Shown piece by piece: positions 37,811 through 46,854 of a stretch of 64,000 nucleotides of DNA. The stretch's first letter is position 1. Each line of letters opens with the position of its first letter. Under the pieces are notes generated by a model, which saw only the letters and a list, made by a program, of their open reading frames with translations, was not told the origin of the DNA and searched no databases. The position numbers and the translations under genes were made by a program. Origin of the DNA: Gammaproteobacteria bacterium (lineage in GTDB: Bacteria; Pseudomonadota; Gammaproteobacteria; GRL18); NCBI GenBank assembly GCA_016744995.1, contig JADGDG010000001.1, positions 660,011 through 724,010 of the forward strand, written 5' to 3'.

Positions 37811-38779
37811 TTACTCCAGAATAGCAGGTTTCTCACCTGTTAAGGTATTTAAAAAGGCGATGAATTTTTTTATCTGCTGATCTGAAATATTATAACCCAG
37901 GTTATGATGGCTCATTGTTTTAATAGCTTGTTCAAGAGTTTTGGCTGACGCATCATGAAAATAAGGAGCTGACAAAGCAATATTTCTCAATGTTGGCACT
38001 TTAAAAACATTTTTATGATACGGCTTAAGGGTGAATGAGTAGCGGTCAGGATAGCTTTCTTTGTAGGTGTAGGGAATAATTGTGCCCATTTTCTGGAACG
38101 AATTACCACCGATGTTAATGCCATTATGACAAGTCACACAGCCCAGATTTTTGAATAATTGATAACCTGATGCTTCAAGCTGACTTAATTGCTCTTCTCC
38201 GCGCAGGTAGCGGTCAAATTTACTATTAGGAGTCACCAGTGCTTTTTCAAATTCAGCAATAGCTTCAATGACCATATCATAAGTGATCGGATCATTAAAT
38301 TGATAGAATTTACCATTGTCCAGGAAGTTGCGGGAAAAAAGCTTCTGGAATTTTTCACTGGCGTTGATCCTTTTTTCAACCTCATCTTTATCCATACCCA
38401 TTTCAGTGGGATTATGCACCGGCCCGCTTGCCTGCTCCAGTAATGAATCAACGCGACCATTCCAGAATTGTTTAAAATTATACCTTGAATTAAAAACGGT
38501 GGGTGATTGGACATTCCCCTTCAATCCCCCAACACCAATAGACACAACTCTTTTGTCTGCACCACCTAAATCAATATCATGGCAACTTGCACAGGAAATA
38601 CTTCTGTCCTTTGAGAGGATCTTATCAGTAAAAAGGGCTTTACCTATTTCTGCTTTTTTAATGTCATAATCTATTTCTACAGGCAGTGGTTCAATGGGCT
38701 CTCTTGCCCATAATAATGAAGTTGGAAGGAAACAGACCAGGTACACAGACAATAGAGAAATTAACAAAAAACTTTTCAT
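37811..38779 (-). CDS. Di-haem cytochrome c peroxidase family protein
   Basis: 322 residues with signal peptide (1-25). Two c-type haem motifs: CASCH at 63-67 and CVTCH near 218. Between them GLKGNVQSPTVFNSRYNFKQ and HNPTEMGM, and near the end VPTLRNIALSAPYFHDASA, all typical of the CcpA/MauG family. Periplasmic; reduces hydrogen peroxide using cytochrome electrons, or oxidises an organic substrate as in MauG. It is directly upstream of, and probably cotranscribed with, the GGDEF-EAL gene. Confidence 0.92.
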   Translation of the reverse strand: MKSFLLISLLSVYLVCFLPTSLLWAREPIEPLPVEIDYDIKKAEIGKALFTDKILSKDRSISCASCHDIDLGGADKRVVSIGVGGLKGNVQSPTVFNSRYNFKQFWNGRVDSLLEQASGPVHNPTEMGMDKDEVEKRINASEKFQKLFSRNFLDNGKFYQFNDPITYDMVIEAIAEFEKALVTPNSKFDRYLRGEEQLSQLEASGYQLFKNLGCVTCHNGINIGGNSFQKMGTIIPYTYKESYPDRYSFTLKPYHKNVFKVPTLRNIALSAPYFHDASAKTLEQAIKTMSHHNLGYNISDQQIKKFIAFLNTLTGEKPAILE

Positions 38780-38911
38780 CTTTCTAGTTTAGCAGTATTT
38801 TTCATTATAGATATACCTAAGTCAGCCTATATTTCAATAACTAACCCTGAGTCACTTTCTTTCTCATCATTCATGACTATACTATAATGGTTAAAAAAAG
38901 TAGCGATTATC

Positions 38912-39961
38912 ATGCCCTTATTTAAGCCATCAAAGCATTTACCCAATCCGTTTATTATCTCTCTGGCGGCAATAGTTATTATTCTTGCCGGAGTGAAATA
39001 CGCCGAATCTATTATATCGCCCTTATTAATTGCCCTTTTTATAACAGCTATCAGCGGCCCTGCTATGTTTTGGTTACTCAAAAAAAAAGTACCCTCTGGA
39101 ATTGCAGTAGCCCTTATAATCTTGACCATCTCAGTTTTTTTCTTTTTTATCAGCTCAGTACTCAGCAGTTCATTTAATAGCTTTTCTCAGAATATTCCTG
39201 AATATCAAATGCGCTTGCTTGAAATCACATCCACTTCAGCAAAACTTCTGGATACATTTGGGATACATTTTGAAATGGCTGAATTAAGCAAAATATTTAA
39301 TCTAGGTAAAGTTATGGGGCTTGTGGGCTCTACCTTTAATCAAGTTCTGGGTGCTCTTACTAATATTTTTTTAATTTTAATGATGGTCATTTTTTTATTG
39401 CTTGAACTGACCTGTTTTCGCTCCAAACTTGGCTATATCTCAAAAAATCCAACTCAGACAATGGCTCGTCTGGGGGATGTTTCACAGACCATCAGTCAGT
39501 ATTTTAAAATCAAAACCATGACCAGTCTCTTAACGGCAATACCCATTATTATTGTCCTGAGTATTATCAATATCGATTTTCCCATTATGTGGGGAATTGT
39601 GGCTTTTTTACTTAATTTTGTTCCCAATATCGGCTCAATCATTGCTGCTGTTCCGGTCATTTTGCTTGCGCTGGTTCAATTTGGATTCCTTGCTGCCGGA
39701 GAAGTTGCCCTGCTTTATTTGGTAATGAATAATCTTATAGGTAATTTTATTGAACCAAAACTCATGGGACACAGTCTTGGACTCTCTACACTGGTTGTTT
39801 TTCTTTCTCTGGTTTTTTGGGGATGGCTGCTCGGGCCTGTCGGCATGTTTCTATCAGTACCGCTTACCATGGCTTTTAAAATTGTCATGGACAGTAATGA
39901 TGACACCCGATGGATTTCAATACTTTTGAGTAGTGATGAGTTCAGTGATCACACCCCCTGA
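38912..39961 (+). CDS. AI-2E family transporter (PerM-like)
   Basis: 349 residues with about eight TM helices. Family features: LAGVKYAESIISPLLIALFI at the start, IPEYQMRL periplasmic helix region, and the C-terminal motif LNFVPNIGSIIAAVPVILLA, then NLIGNFIEPKLMGHSLGLST. Members export quorum signals, or act as Na+/H+ exchangers or permeases; the substrate here is unknown. It precedes moxR by 31 bases on the same strand. Confidence 0.92.
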   Translation: MPLFKPSKHLPNPFIISLAAIVIILAGVKYAESIISPLLIALFITAISGPAMFWLLKKKVPSGIAVALIILTISVFFFFISSVLSSSFNSFSQNIPEYQMRLLEITSTSAKLLDTFGIHFEMAELSKIFNLGKVMGLVGSTFNQVLGALTNIFLILMMVIFLLLELTCFRSKLGYISKNPTQTMARLGDVSQTISQYFKIKTMTSLLTAIPIIIVLSIINIDFPIMWGIVAFLLNFVPNIGSIIAAVPVILLALVQFGFLAAGEVALLYLVMNNLIGNFIEPKLMGHSLGLSTLVVFLSLVFWGWLLGPVGMFLSVPLTMAFKIVMDSNDDTRWISILLSSDEFSDHTP

Positions 39962-39992
39962 ATTAGTCAGAAAATAAAGGAGAACCACCTTA

Positions 39993-40895
39993 ATGTTCAG
40001 CACGCTGCTGCAAACTGCCGGCACTATTATTTCTGGCAAAGAAGAGCAACTTAAATTAGCCATAGCCTGTCTTCTTGCTAAAGGCCATCTACTCATAGAA
40101 GATCTGCCTGGAATGGGCAAAACAACGCTGGCACATCTATTGGCTAAACTTTTTGGTCTGGACTATTCACGGATTCAGTTTACCAGTGATATGTTGCCGG
40201 CTGATATTATCGGTGTGTCTATTTTTGATAAAAATACCACTGAATTTCGCTTTCACCCCGGCCCTGTTTTCAGCCAGCTGGTGTTAGCGGATGAAATTAA
40301 TCGAGCCACAGCTAAAACCCAAAGTGCCTTACTTGAAGCCATGGAAGAACAACAGATCACCATGGATGGCAAAACATATCAGCTGGATGATCCCTTCTTT
40401 GTTATTGCAACTCAAAATCCGCAAACTCAGGCGGGTACATTTCCTTTACCTGAATCACAATTAGATCGGTTTTTAATGAGAATTGTTTTGGGTTATCCAA
40501 ATCGTCAGACTGAACGCGGCATTTTAAGTGGTGCTGATCGGCGAGAGTTATTACAGGATATTCCTGCACTATTCAGCACTGAGCAGTTAGTCAGGATGCA
40601 GCAGCAGATCAGAGAAATTCATATTTCTTCTGCCCTGCTGGATTATGTTCAGGATATTTTGCAATTTTCACGCCATAGCCCCTATTTTCTCACCGGTTTG
40701 TCACCACGAGCAGGCCTGGCATTATTGCGAGCAGCACAGGCCTGGGCCTTTATTCATAATCGTGAAATGGTTATACCTGATGACATAAAAGCAGTTTTAC
40801 CTTCAATTGTTTTGCACCGGCTTAATATTAAAACTGATCAACAACAAACCGATCAACAGGTGATTAACTTATTTAATGATTTGCCCATCCCCTGA
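39993..40895 (+). CDS. MoxR family AAA+ ATPase
   Basis: 300 residues. Walker A LPGMGKTTLAHLLAK, Walker B LVLADEINRATAKTQSALLE, sensor FVIATQNPQTQAGTFPLPES, arginine finger region in DRFLMRIVLGYP. MoxR ATPases are chaperones that work with DUF58 and transglutaminase-like proteins. Those two partners lie about 2.2 kb downstream, but the rpsA gene intervenes. Confidence 0.94.
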   Translation: MFSTLLQTAGTIISGKEEQLKLAIACLLAKGHLLIEDLPGMGKTTLAHLLAKLFGLDYSRIQFTSDMLPADIIGVSIFDKNTTEFRFHPGPVFSQLVLADEINRATAKTQSALLEAMEEQQITMDGKTYQLDDPFFVIATQNPQTQAGTFPLPESQLDRFLMRIVLGYPNRQTERGILSGADRRELLQDIPALFSTEQLVRMQQQIREIHISSALLDYVQDILQFSRHSPYFLTGLSPRAGLALLRAAQAWAFIHNREMVIPDDIKAVLPSIVLHRLNIKTDQQQTDQQVINLFNDLPIP

Positions 40896-41375
40896 AATTC
40901 TATCTAAGAGCTTATTAGTCTTTGAAGTATTTGCCCTGATATATCTTGCACTTAATATTAACTCTCTGATGCTGTCGATCATTACAGCGGGTGTTAAAAG
41001 CAGTTTTTAATAAGCTAGCAATTATCAATCTCAAACCACTTAAAAAATATTTTTTAAGAAATTCCCAATTATTTTACAATAAGCTTTTGATATAAAAAAA
41101 ATTGCTGTTATAATATCTGGCCTTCTAAACAAGGTTATGATATTAGAAGTGATAAATTTCAGTTCTTTTTGTTATGAAAGAAATAACCAAATTTATTTTA
41201 ATTGTTTGATTTTATTGTTTTTTTATAGATAAAATCATAATCACTATCGTCCCTGATCACAGCACTTCAAGTTTGAAGAAATAGCGCTGAAACAGGATAC
41301 AAATTTTATTAACTGTAAAAACATAAGTTTTTACCTCAACATGTGATCAGAATTTTTGATCAAGGATATACCCTA
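40896..41375 (+). promoter_or_regulatory. 480-bp leader upstream of rpsA
   Basis: No gene. A promoter is visible at 41087-41114 and leaves a transcript leader of roughly 255 bases before the rpsA start, longer than usual. In other gammaproteobacteria the S1 leader folds and is bound by S1 for autocontrol; I could not verify a fold here. Confidence 0.5.
41087..41114 (+). promoter_or_regulatory. Probable sigma-70 promoter for rpsA
   Basis: TTGATA (41087-41092) and a perfect TATAAT (41109-41114) with 16-base spacing. It is the best promoter-like sequence in this leader. Confidence 0.65.
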
Positions 41376-43034
41376 ATGAGCGAGAGCTTTGCTGAATTAT
41401 TTGAAGAAAGTCTACTAAAAACAGAAATGAAACCAGGTGCCCTGGTAACAGGTGTCATTGTAAGCATTGACAACGATTTTGTTGTTGTTAACGCCGGCCT
41501 GAAATCTGAGGGTGTTATTCCTCTTCATCAGTTTGCCAGTGATGGTGAAATAAACGTTGGTGATGAAGTCGAAGTTTCCCTGGATACAATTGAAGATGGC
41601 TATGGTGAAACACGTCTATCTCGTGAAAAAGCGAAACGTGCAGCAGCCTGGATTCGTCTTGATAAGGCATTTGATGCAGATGAGACAGTTACCGGTACTA
41701 TCGTTGACAAAAACAAAGGTGGTTTCACTGTTCAACTGGGTGAAATCAGTGCTTTCTTACCTGGTTCACTGGTTGATGTTCGCCCAATACGCGATGCTTC
41801 TTATCTTGAAGGCAAAGAGCTTGAGTTTAAAGTAATCAAACTTGATCAGAAACGTAATAACATTGTTGTATCTCGTCGTGCAGTGCTTGAAATTGCTAAC
41901 TCTGCTGAACGTGAAAAATTACTTGAGAACCTGGAAGAAGGTCAGACTGTTAAGGGTATTGTTAAGAACCTGACTGATTATGGTGCTTTCATTGACTTAG
42001 GTGGTGTTGACGGTCTGTTGCACATTACTGATATGTCCTGGAAACGTGTTAAGCATCCCAGCGAAATTATTTCTGTTGGTGATGAGATTGATGTTAAAGT
42101 TCTTAAGTACGATCGTGAACGTACTCGTGTTTCTCTTGGCCTTAAACAAACTGGCGAAGATCCATGGTCGAAGATCAAAGAACGTTATGCTGAAGGCACT
42201 CGCCTCAATGGTAAAGTCACTAACCTGGCTGACTACGGTTGTTTCGTTGAAATCGAAGAAGGCATCGAAGGTCTGGTTCACGTTTCTGAAATGGATTGGA
42301 CTAACAAAAACATCCACCCATCTAAAGTTTGTAATGTTGGTGATGAAGTAGAAGTCATGGTTCAGGATATTGATCCAGAACGCCGTCGTATTTCTCTAAG
42401 TATGAAGCAATGCTCACAAAGCCCATGGGAAGTTTTCTCAGCAACTCATACCAAGGGTGATAAAGTCACTGGTAAGATCAAATCAATTACAGATTTCGGT
42501 CTGTTCATTGGTCTTGAAGGCGGCATCGATGGTTTGATTCACTTATCTGACCTGGCCTGGAACGCTTCTGGCGAAGAAGAAATCACTAACTTTAATAAGG
42601 GTGATGAGCTCGAAGCAGTGGTTCTGGAAATTGATTCTGAGCGTGGTCGTATCTCTCTTGGTATTAAGCAACTTGATCAGGATCCATTCTCAACTTATGT
42701 TGCCGCAAATCCAAAAGGTTCTATTGTTACAGGTACTATTAAAGAAGTTGATTCTCGTGGTGCTGTGATTGAACTGGCTGAAAATGTGCTGGCAAACATT
42801 CGTGTTTCTGAAATTTCTCAGGAAAGAATTGAAGACGCATCAAGTGTTCTTAAAGTCGGTGATGAAATTGAAGCTAAGTTTATCGGAGTTGACCGTAAGA
42901 GTCGTGTTATAAACTTATCTATCAAGGCAAAAGACGCGGCTGATGAAGCTGAAGTCATGTCTGGCTACACTGATGGTGGTTCTGCAACAACTTCTCTGGG
43001 TGATTTATTAAAAGATCAGCTAAGCAAGAAATAA
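41376..43034 (+). CDS. rpsA: 30S ribosomal protein S1
   Basis: 552 residues from ATG 41376 ([12 protein letters not shown]) with site AAGGATATACC; an upstream ATG at 41343 adds 11 unlikely residues. Six S1 RNA-binding domains in order, each seen by motifs such as [39 protein letters not shown] and [20 protein letters not shown]. Binds mRNA on the small subunit and is needed for translation initiation. Unusually it lies between moxR and its DUF58/transglutaminase partners rather than beside cmk and ihfB. Codon use is like the highly expressed genes here. Confidence 0.97.
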   Translation: MSESFAELFEESLLKTEMKPGALVTGVIVSIDNDFVVVNAGLKSEGVIPLHQFASDGEINVGDEVEVSLDTIEDGYGETRLSREKAKRAAAWIRLDKAFDADETVTGTIVDKNKGGFTVQLGEISAFLPGSLVDVRPIRDASYLEGKELEFKVIKLDQKRNNIVVSRRAVLEIANSAEREKLLENLEEGQTVKGIVKNLTDYGAFIDLGGVDGLLHITDMSWKRVKHPSEIISVGDEIDVKVLKYDRERTRVSLGLKQTGEDPWSKIKERYAEGTRLNGKVTNLADYGCFVEIEEGIEGLVHVSEMDWTNKNIHPSKVCNVGDEVEVMVQDIDPERRRISLSMKQCSQSPWEVFSATHTKGDKVTGKIKSITDFGLFIGLEGGIDGLIHLSDLAWNASGEEEITNFNKGDELEAVVLEIDSERGRISLGIKQLDQDPFSTYVAANPKGSIVTGTIKEVDSRGAVIELAENVLANIRVSEISQERIEDASSVLKVGDEIEAKFIGVDRKSRVINLSIKAKDAADEAEVMSGYTDGGSATTSLGDLLKDQLSKK

Positions 43035-43060
43035 GCTTTAAGCAATTAAAGCCGCAGTAA

Positions 43061-43090
43061 AAAAGGGAGTCATTTTGACTCCTTTTTTTT
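43061..43090 (+). terminator. Intrinsic terminator of rpsA
   Basis: GGAGTCA (43066-43072) pairs with TGACTCC (43076-43082) around a three-base loop, flanked by A and followed by eight T residues. Confidence 0.9.
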
Positions 43091-43141
43091 GCCTGCTTTT
43101 TTCTCTTTCCTTAATACCGTATTCATTCTATCATTTAGTTA

Positions 43142-44119
43142 ATGAATATTTTAAACACGCTTCAAAACTGGTTGCTTAGACGGGTTTCTCTGAAAGGATC
43201 TGCTGTGCTGAGACCCAGAGATATTTATATTTTACCCACTAAAGAAGGTCTGTTATTTGCGATTTTTGCTTTTATCCTATTAGCCGCGGCAATCAATTTT
43301 AATAATTCTCTCGTTTTTTTCTCAACCTTTATGATGGTTGGCATTGGCCTTGTTTCAATGCATATGACACAGAAAAATTTATTAAAGCTCGAACTATCCA
43401 TAAGCCATGTCAAACCAGTTTTTTGTTTTCAGAATTTATCCTTCCCTGTTATTATCAAGCAATCTGTTGATAAACTGACAAGCAGTCAGTCAGATAACTA
43501 TTCAATTGAAATACAATTTTCCCATCAATCAGATAAAAATCAGACACAATTTTTTGACGTTTTAGCCAGTGAAACCACTCAATTACCATTATCCTTAACC
43601 GCAACAAAGCGAGGCTTATTGCAACTACCTCCCTTAACCCTGTCCACACGCTATCCTCTGGGTCTTTTTCGTGCCTGGACCAATATTCAATTGTTCAATG
43701 ATGCCGTTATTTATCCCAAACCCGCTGATAAACTGAACCATAAAAATATAAGTGCTTCCGGCAGCGATGATCAGGGTATCACAGGCCATGGCTTTGATGA
43801 TTTCAGTGGTTTCAAAAGTTATCAGGCAGGTGAACCCTTAAGTCACATTCATTGGAAAGCTTATGCCAGAGAGCAAGGACTTTTAACTAAAACATTTACC
43901 GGGGGAAGCAGCCACGAGTACTGGCTGGACTGGAATGATTTAAACAGTGATACAGAAACTCGCCTCAGTGAATTATGCCGATTAATTATTGAGGCTGAAG
44001 AGCAGGGCGATCGATATGGTTTGATATTACCCGGCGTGAAAATAAATATTAATCAGGGTCAGCAGCATCAACACAAATGTCTTAAGTCCCTGGCGCTCTA
44101 TGAGGGTGATTATGCTTAA
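43142..44119 (+). CDS. DUF58 domain protein
   Basis: 325 residues. Two TM helices near the N-terminus (GLLFAIFAFILLAAAINFNN and LVFFSTFMMVGIGLVSMHM) and a soluble part with the DUF58 motif FSGFKSYQAGEPLSHIHWKA and a vWA-like topology. Members act with MoxR ATPases at the membrane, often in peptidoglycan or stress roles. Its stop overlaps the next gene by eight bases. Confidence 0.9.
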   Translation: MNILNTLQNWLLRRVSLKGSAVLRPRDIYILPTKEGLLFAIFAFILLAAAINFNNSLVFFSTFMMVGIGLVSMHMTQKNLLKLELSISHVKPVFCFQNLSFPVIIKQSVDKLTSSQSDNYSIEIQFSHQSDKNQTQFFDVLASETTQLPLSLTATKRGLLQLPPLTLSTRYPLGLFRAWTNIQLFNDAVIYPKPADKLNHKNISASGSDDQGITGHGFDDFSGFKSYQAGEPLSHIHWKAYAREQGLLTKTFTGGSSHEYWLDWNDLNSDTETRLSELCRLIIEAEEQGDRYGLILPGVKININQGQQHQHKCLKSLALYEGDYA

Positions 44120-46172
44120 GCTACTGAAAAATTGGCTGCTTCAAAGTACTTCACTGCTTACAATAAACCCCCATATACTGCTTCCCTTTGTTCTTTTTAT
44201 TATTTTATTGCCTCACTTAGTCGCAATTTCTATCATAGTGACACTTTATATATTACTGATATTGGCCTGGTTTCTTTTACATACCCTGGGCATTATTTCT
44301 AAACCCGGTCAATGGATACGTTTTTTTCTGGTTCTTATAGCCTTAGTAATTTTAGTGATCAGTTATGGTTTGTCTTTTTCTCAAACAGCCTCATTAAGTC
44401 TGCTATCCATAATGATGTGTCTGAAGTTATTTGAAATTGATAATGAACAAGACAGACGAAACATTTTTCTGGTGATCTTTATTGCTGACTTTATTCTTAT
44501 CAGTTATTTTTTACATTCGCAGGATATCTTTCTTGGGATCTTCATTGTCGTTAATATTTTTATCTTAACTTTAATGCTCAATGCTTTTAACCGTCTACCG
44601 CAATCATCATTGTCCCTGATGAAGAACTTATTATTGATCAGCCATATATTTGTCAAAGCTCTACCCATTGCCATTATTCTTTTTCTATTCTTTCCTCGCA
44701 TACCAGGTCCTCTATGGACTCTGCCTGAATTTGGACAATCGGGTACCACAGGATTATCTGATAAAATGTATCCTGGCAGTATAACCAGTTTAGTCGACTC
44801 TGATGAAATTGCCTTTCGTGTTTCCTTTCAGGGATCCTCTCCCTCAGCAGAAGATCTGTATTGGCGTGGTCCTGTATTAACAGAAACAGATGGTTTTTTA
44901 TGGTCTCAAAAAAAGCAGCAGCCACTGATAAAACCATTTTCCAGTATCATCTCTGAGACCAGTGGTTTGATCCATTATACCGTCACCCTGGAAGCCCATC
45001 AGAATAAAATGCTTTTTGCACTTGAAATGCCGACTCAGGTTAAAGGTGATACCATACAAGGCGCTTATTTAAGCACCGATTTACAAATGCTAACAAAAAA
45101 CAGCCTGCATCAACTAACTCAATATCAGGTGATCTCCAGCACTCACTTTAAGTTCAATACAGTTTCTGATAGTGAACTTAAAGATGCTCTCCAATTTCCT
45201 CAAGCCAGCAATCCCAGAACCCATCAACTAGGTCAATCCTGGAAATCATCTCTATCTGAACCACAGAAAATTGTAGCAGCAGGACTTAACTATTTTAAAA
45301 ATGAGCCATTTTATTACACTAAAAGACCCGATGCTATGACGACTAATCCCAGTGATGAATTTTTATTTGATAAAAAAAGAGGTTTTTGTGAACATTTTGC
45401 CAGCAGTTTTGTATTACTCATGCGCGCAGCGGGTGTTCCTGCCCGTGTTGTAACAGGCTATCAAGGTATTGAAAGGAATGATGTGGGTAACTATTACATA
45501 GTGCGTCAGTCAAATGCCCACGCCTGGGCTGAAGTCTGGTTAGATAAAAATAATTCAGGAAAAACTGGCTGGGTCAGGATTGATCCAACAGCAATGATCC
45601 CTGCTGAACGCATTGAGGCTGATATTTTTCAAACCTATCTGGATCGTTTACGCTTTTCCTCTCTTAATATACCTGACTTGCCCGAATTATCAGCACAGCA
45701 AAAAACCCTGATTTACAATGTTTATAACCAACTCAAACAAATCATTGATAATATCAGACACAGCTGGAACAACTGGGTTCTGGGCTATGATCAAAGCAAA
45801 CAAAATATTTTACTCGCCCTGATGGGCATGAATGCAAATGCTCAAACTCTGATTGTTTTAATGATAAGCTGCCTGGCGGGTCTTGTTATTATATTTCAAA
45901 TCAGCGAACGTTATAAGAAATACCAGAAAAGAGATAAAGTCCTGAAAAGTTACCTGAAATTTATTGATAAACTCAACCAGTCAGGTCTGGCTATTACACC
46001 AAATGAAGGCCCTGAAGCCATTAAACAATACGCTATTCGTCAATTTCCACAATATAAAACAGCTATCCAGGACATTATTAATGATTACATTACAATACGC
46101 TATGCTGAACAGGGAAATAAAGAGTTGATTTTAAGTTTTCAAACTCAGGTGAAACAATTTAAGCTAAGATAA
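44112..46172 (+). CDS. Membrane-bound transglutaminase-like protease (TgpA-like)
   Basis: 686 residues from ATG 44112, overlapping the DUF58 stop (ATGCTTAA); GAGGGTGATT is its ribosome site. Six or seven N-terminal TM helices, then a periplasmic region with the transglutaminase core: cysteine in RGFCEHFASSFVLLM, histidine in NAHAWAEVWLDK and aspartate in RIDPTAM, and a final TM near residue 580. Pseudomonas TgpA is the closest known type, an essential cell-envelope enzyme of unclear substrate. Forms the MoxR-DUF58-TgpA set with its neighbours. Confidence 0.92.
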   Translation: MLKLLKNWLLQSTSLLTINPHILLPFVLFIILLPHLVAISIIVTLYILLILAWFLLHTLGIISKPGQWIRFFLVLIALVILVISYGLSFSQTASLSLLSIMMCLKLFEIDNEQDRRNIFLVIFIADFILISYFLHSQDIFLGIFIVVNIFILTLMLNAFNRLPQSSLSLMKNLLLISHIFVKALPIAIILFLFFPRIPGPLWTLPEFGQSGTTGLSDKMYPGSITSLVDSDEIAFRVSFQGSSPSAEDLYWRGPVLTETDGFLWSQKKQQPLIKPFSSIISETSGLIHYTVTLEAHQNKMLFALEMPTQVKGDTIQGAYLSTDLQMLTKNSLHQLTQYQVISSTHFKFNTVSDSELKDALQFPQASNPRTHQLGQSWKSSLSEPQKIVAAGLNYFKNEPFYYTKRPDAMTTNPSDEFLFDKKRGFCEHFASSFVLLMRAAGVPARVVTGYQGIERNDVGNYYIVRQSNAHAWAEVWLDKNNSGKTGWVRIDPTAMIPAERIEADIFQTYLDRLRFSSLNIPDLPELSAQQKTLIYNVYNQLKQIIDNIRHSWNNWVLGYDQSKQNILLALMGMNANAQTLIVLMISCLAGLVIIFQISERYKKYQKRDKVLKSYLKFIDKLNQSGLAITPNEGPEAIKQYAIRQFPQYKTAIQDIINDYITIRYAEQGNKELILSFQTQVKQFKLR

Positions 46173-46442
46173 ATTTTTTGAACCATCGATCTTCAGGCCA
46201 CATAGGGATAATTTTTTTATGCGGCTATATTGTTTAAGTTCATATTCACGTTGACTGGCGGTACTACGATCATAACCTTCTTCAATATAAACAATTTTTT
46301 CAGGATGACGCCCATAAAAATATTTTGCTCCTTTTTTATTTTTATGTTGGGCAAAGCGTTTATCTACATCAGTCGTAATACCAGTATAAAGTGACTCATC
46401 ACTGCATAAAATTATATAAACCAGCCAATTATTTTTTGGCAT
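46164..46442 (-). CDS. GIY-YIG domain protein (UPF0213/YhbQ-like)
   Basis: 92 residues from ATG 46442 (MPKNNWLVYIILC). A TTG at 46490 would extend it but lies within the response-regulator gene. Motifs VYIILCSDESLYTGIT (GIY-YIG core), then RFAQHKNKKGAKY and a catalytic-type glutamate in QREYELKQYSR. Family members are small putative nucleases related to YhbQ. Its last nine bases overlap the convergent transglutaminase gene. Confidence 0.88.
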   Translation of the reverse strand: MPKNNWLVYIILCSDESLYTGITTDVDKRFAQHKNKKGAKYFYGRHPEKIVYIEEGYDRSTASQREYELKQYSRIKKLSLCGLKIDGSKNLS

Positions 46443-46482
46443 AATTTTAGATGCTGCTTTATGAGCAATTATAGGTACAGGC

Positions 46483-46854
46483 TTAGCCAAGAATACGCTC
46501 TATGGTACTGATTAACTCTTCTGTTTTAACCGGTTTTGCCAGGAATTCATTGCCACCAATGGTACTGCCCATTTCTTCTGTCTCAGCTTTACTGACAATA
46601 GCTGTTATAAAAACATAAGGAATAGATGATAAATCAGGATCATCACGAATCTCAGCAATCACTTCATCACCACTCATGTCAGGCATCATAACATCCATAA
46701 AAATCAGATCAGGCTTAAACTCACGTGTCGCCTGAAGTGCTTTACTGCCTTCATTTTCTGTACGAACTATGTATTTACCTGTTCGCTCAAGATTCATTTT
46801 AACCATTTTTGTTAATACAGGCTCATCATCAACAACCAGAATTTTTTTTGTCAT
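46483..46854 (-). CDS. Single-domain response regulator
   Basis: 123 residues, receiver domain only. Acidic pocket DDE at 9-11, phospho-acceptor D54 (IFMDVMMPDMSG), T84, and lysine in FLAKPVKTEE. No output domain, so it must signal through protein contacts, like CheY. The start overlaps the kinase stop by four bases (ATGA), so it is surely its partner. Confidence 0.94.
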   Translation of the reverse strand: MTKKILVVDDEPVLTKMVKMNLERTGKYIVRTENEGSKALQATREFKPDLIFMDVMMPDMSGDEVIAEIRDDPDLSSIPYVFITAIVSKAETEEMGSTIGGNEFLAKPVKTEELISTIERILG

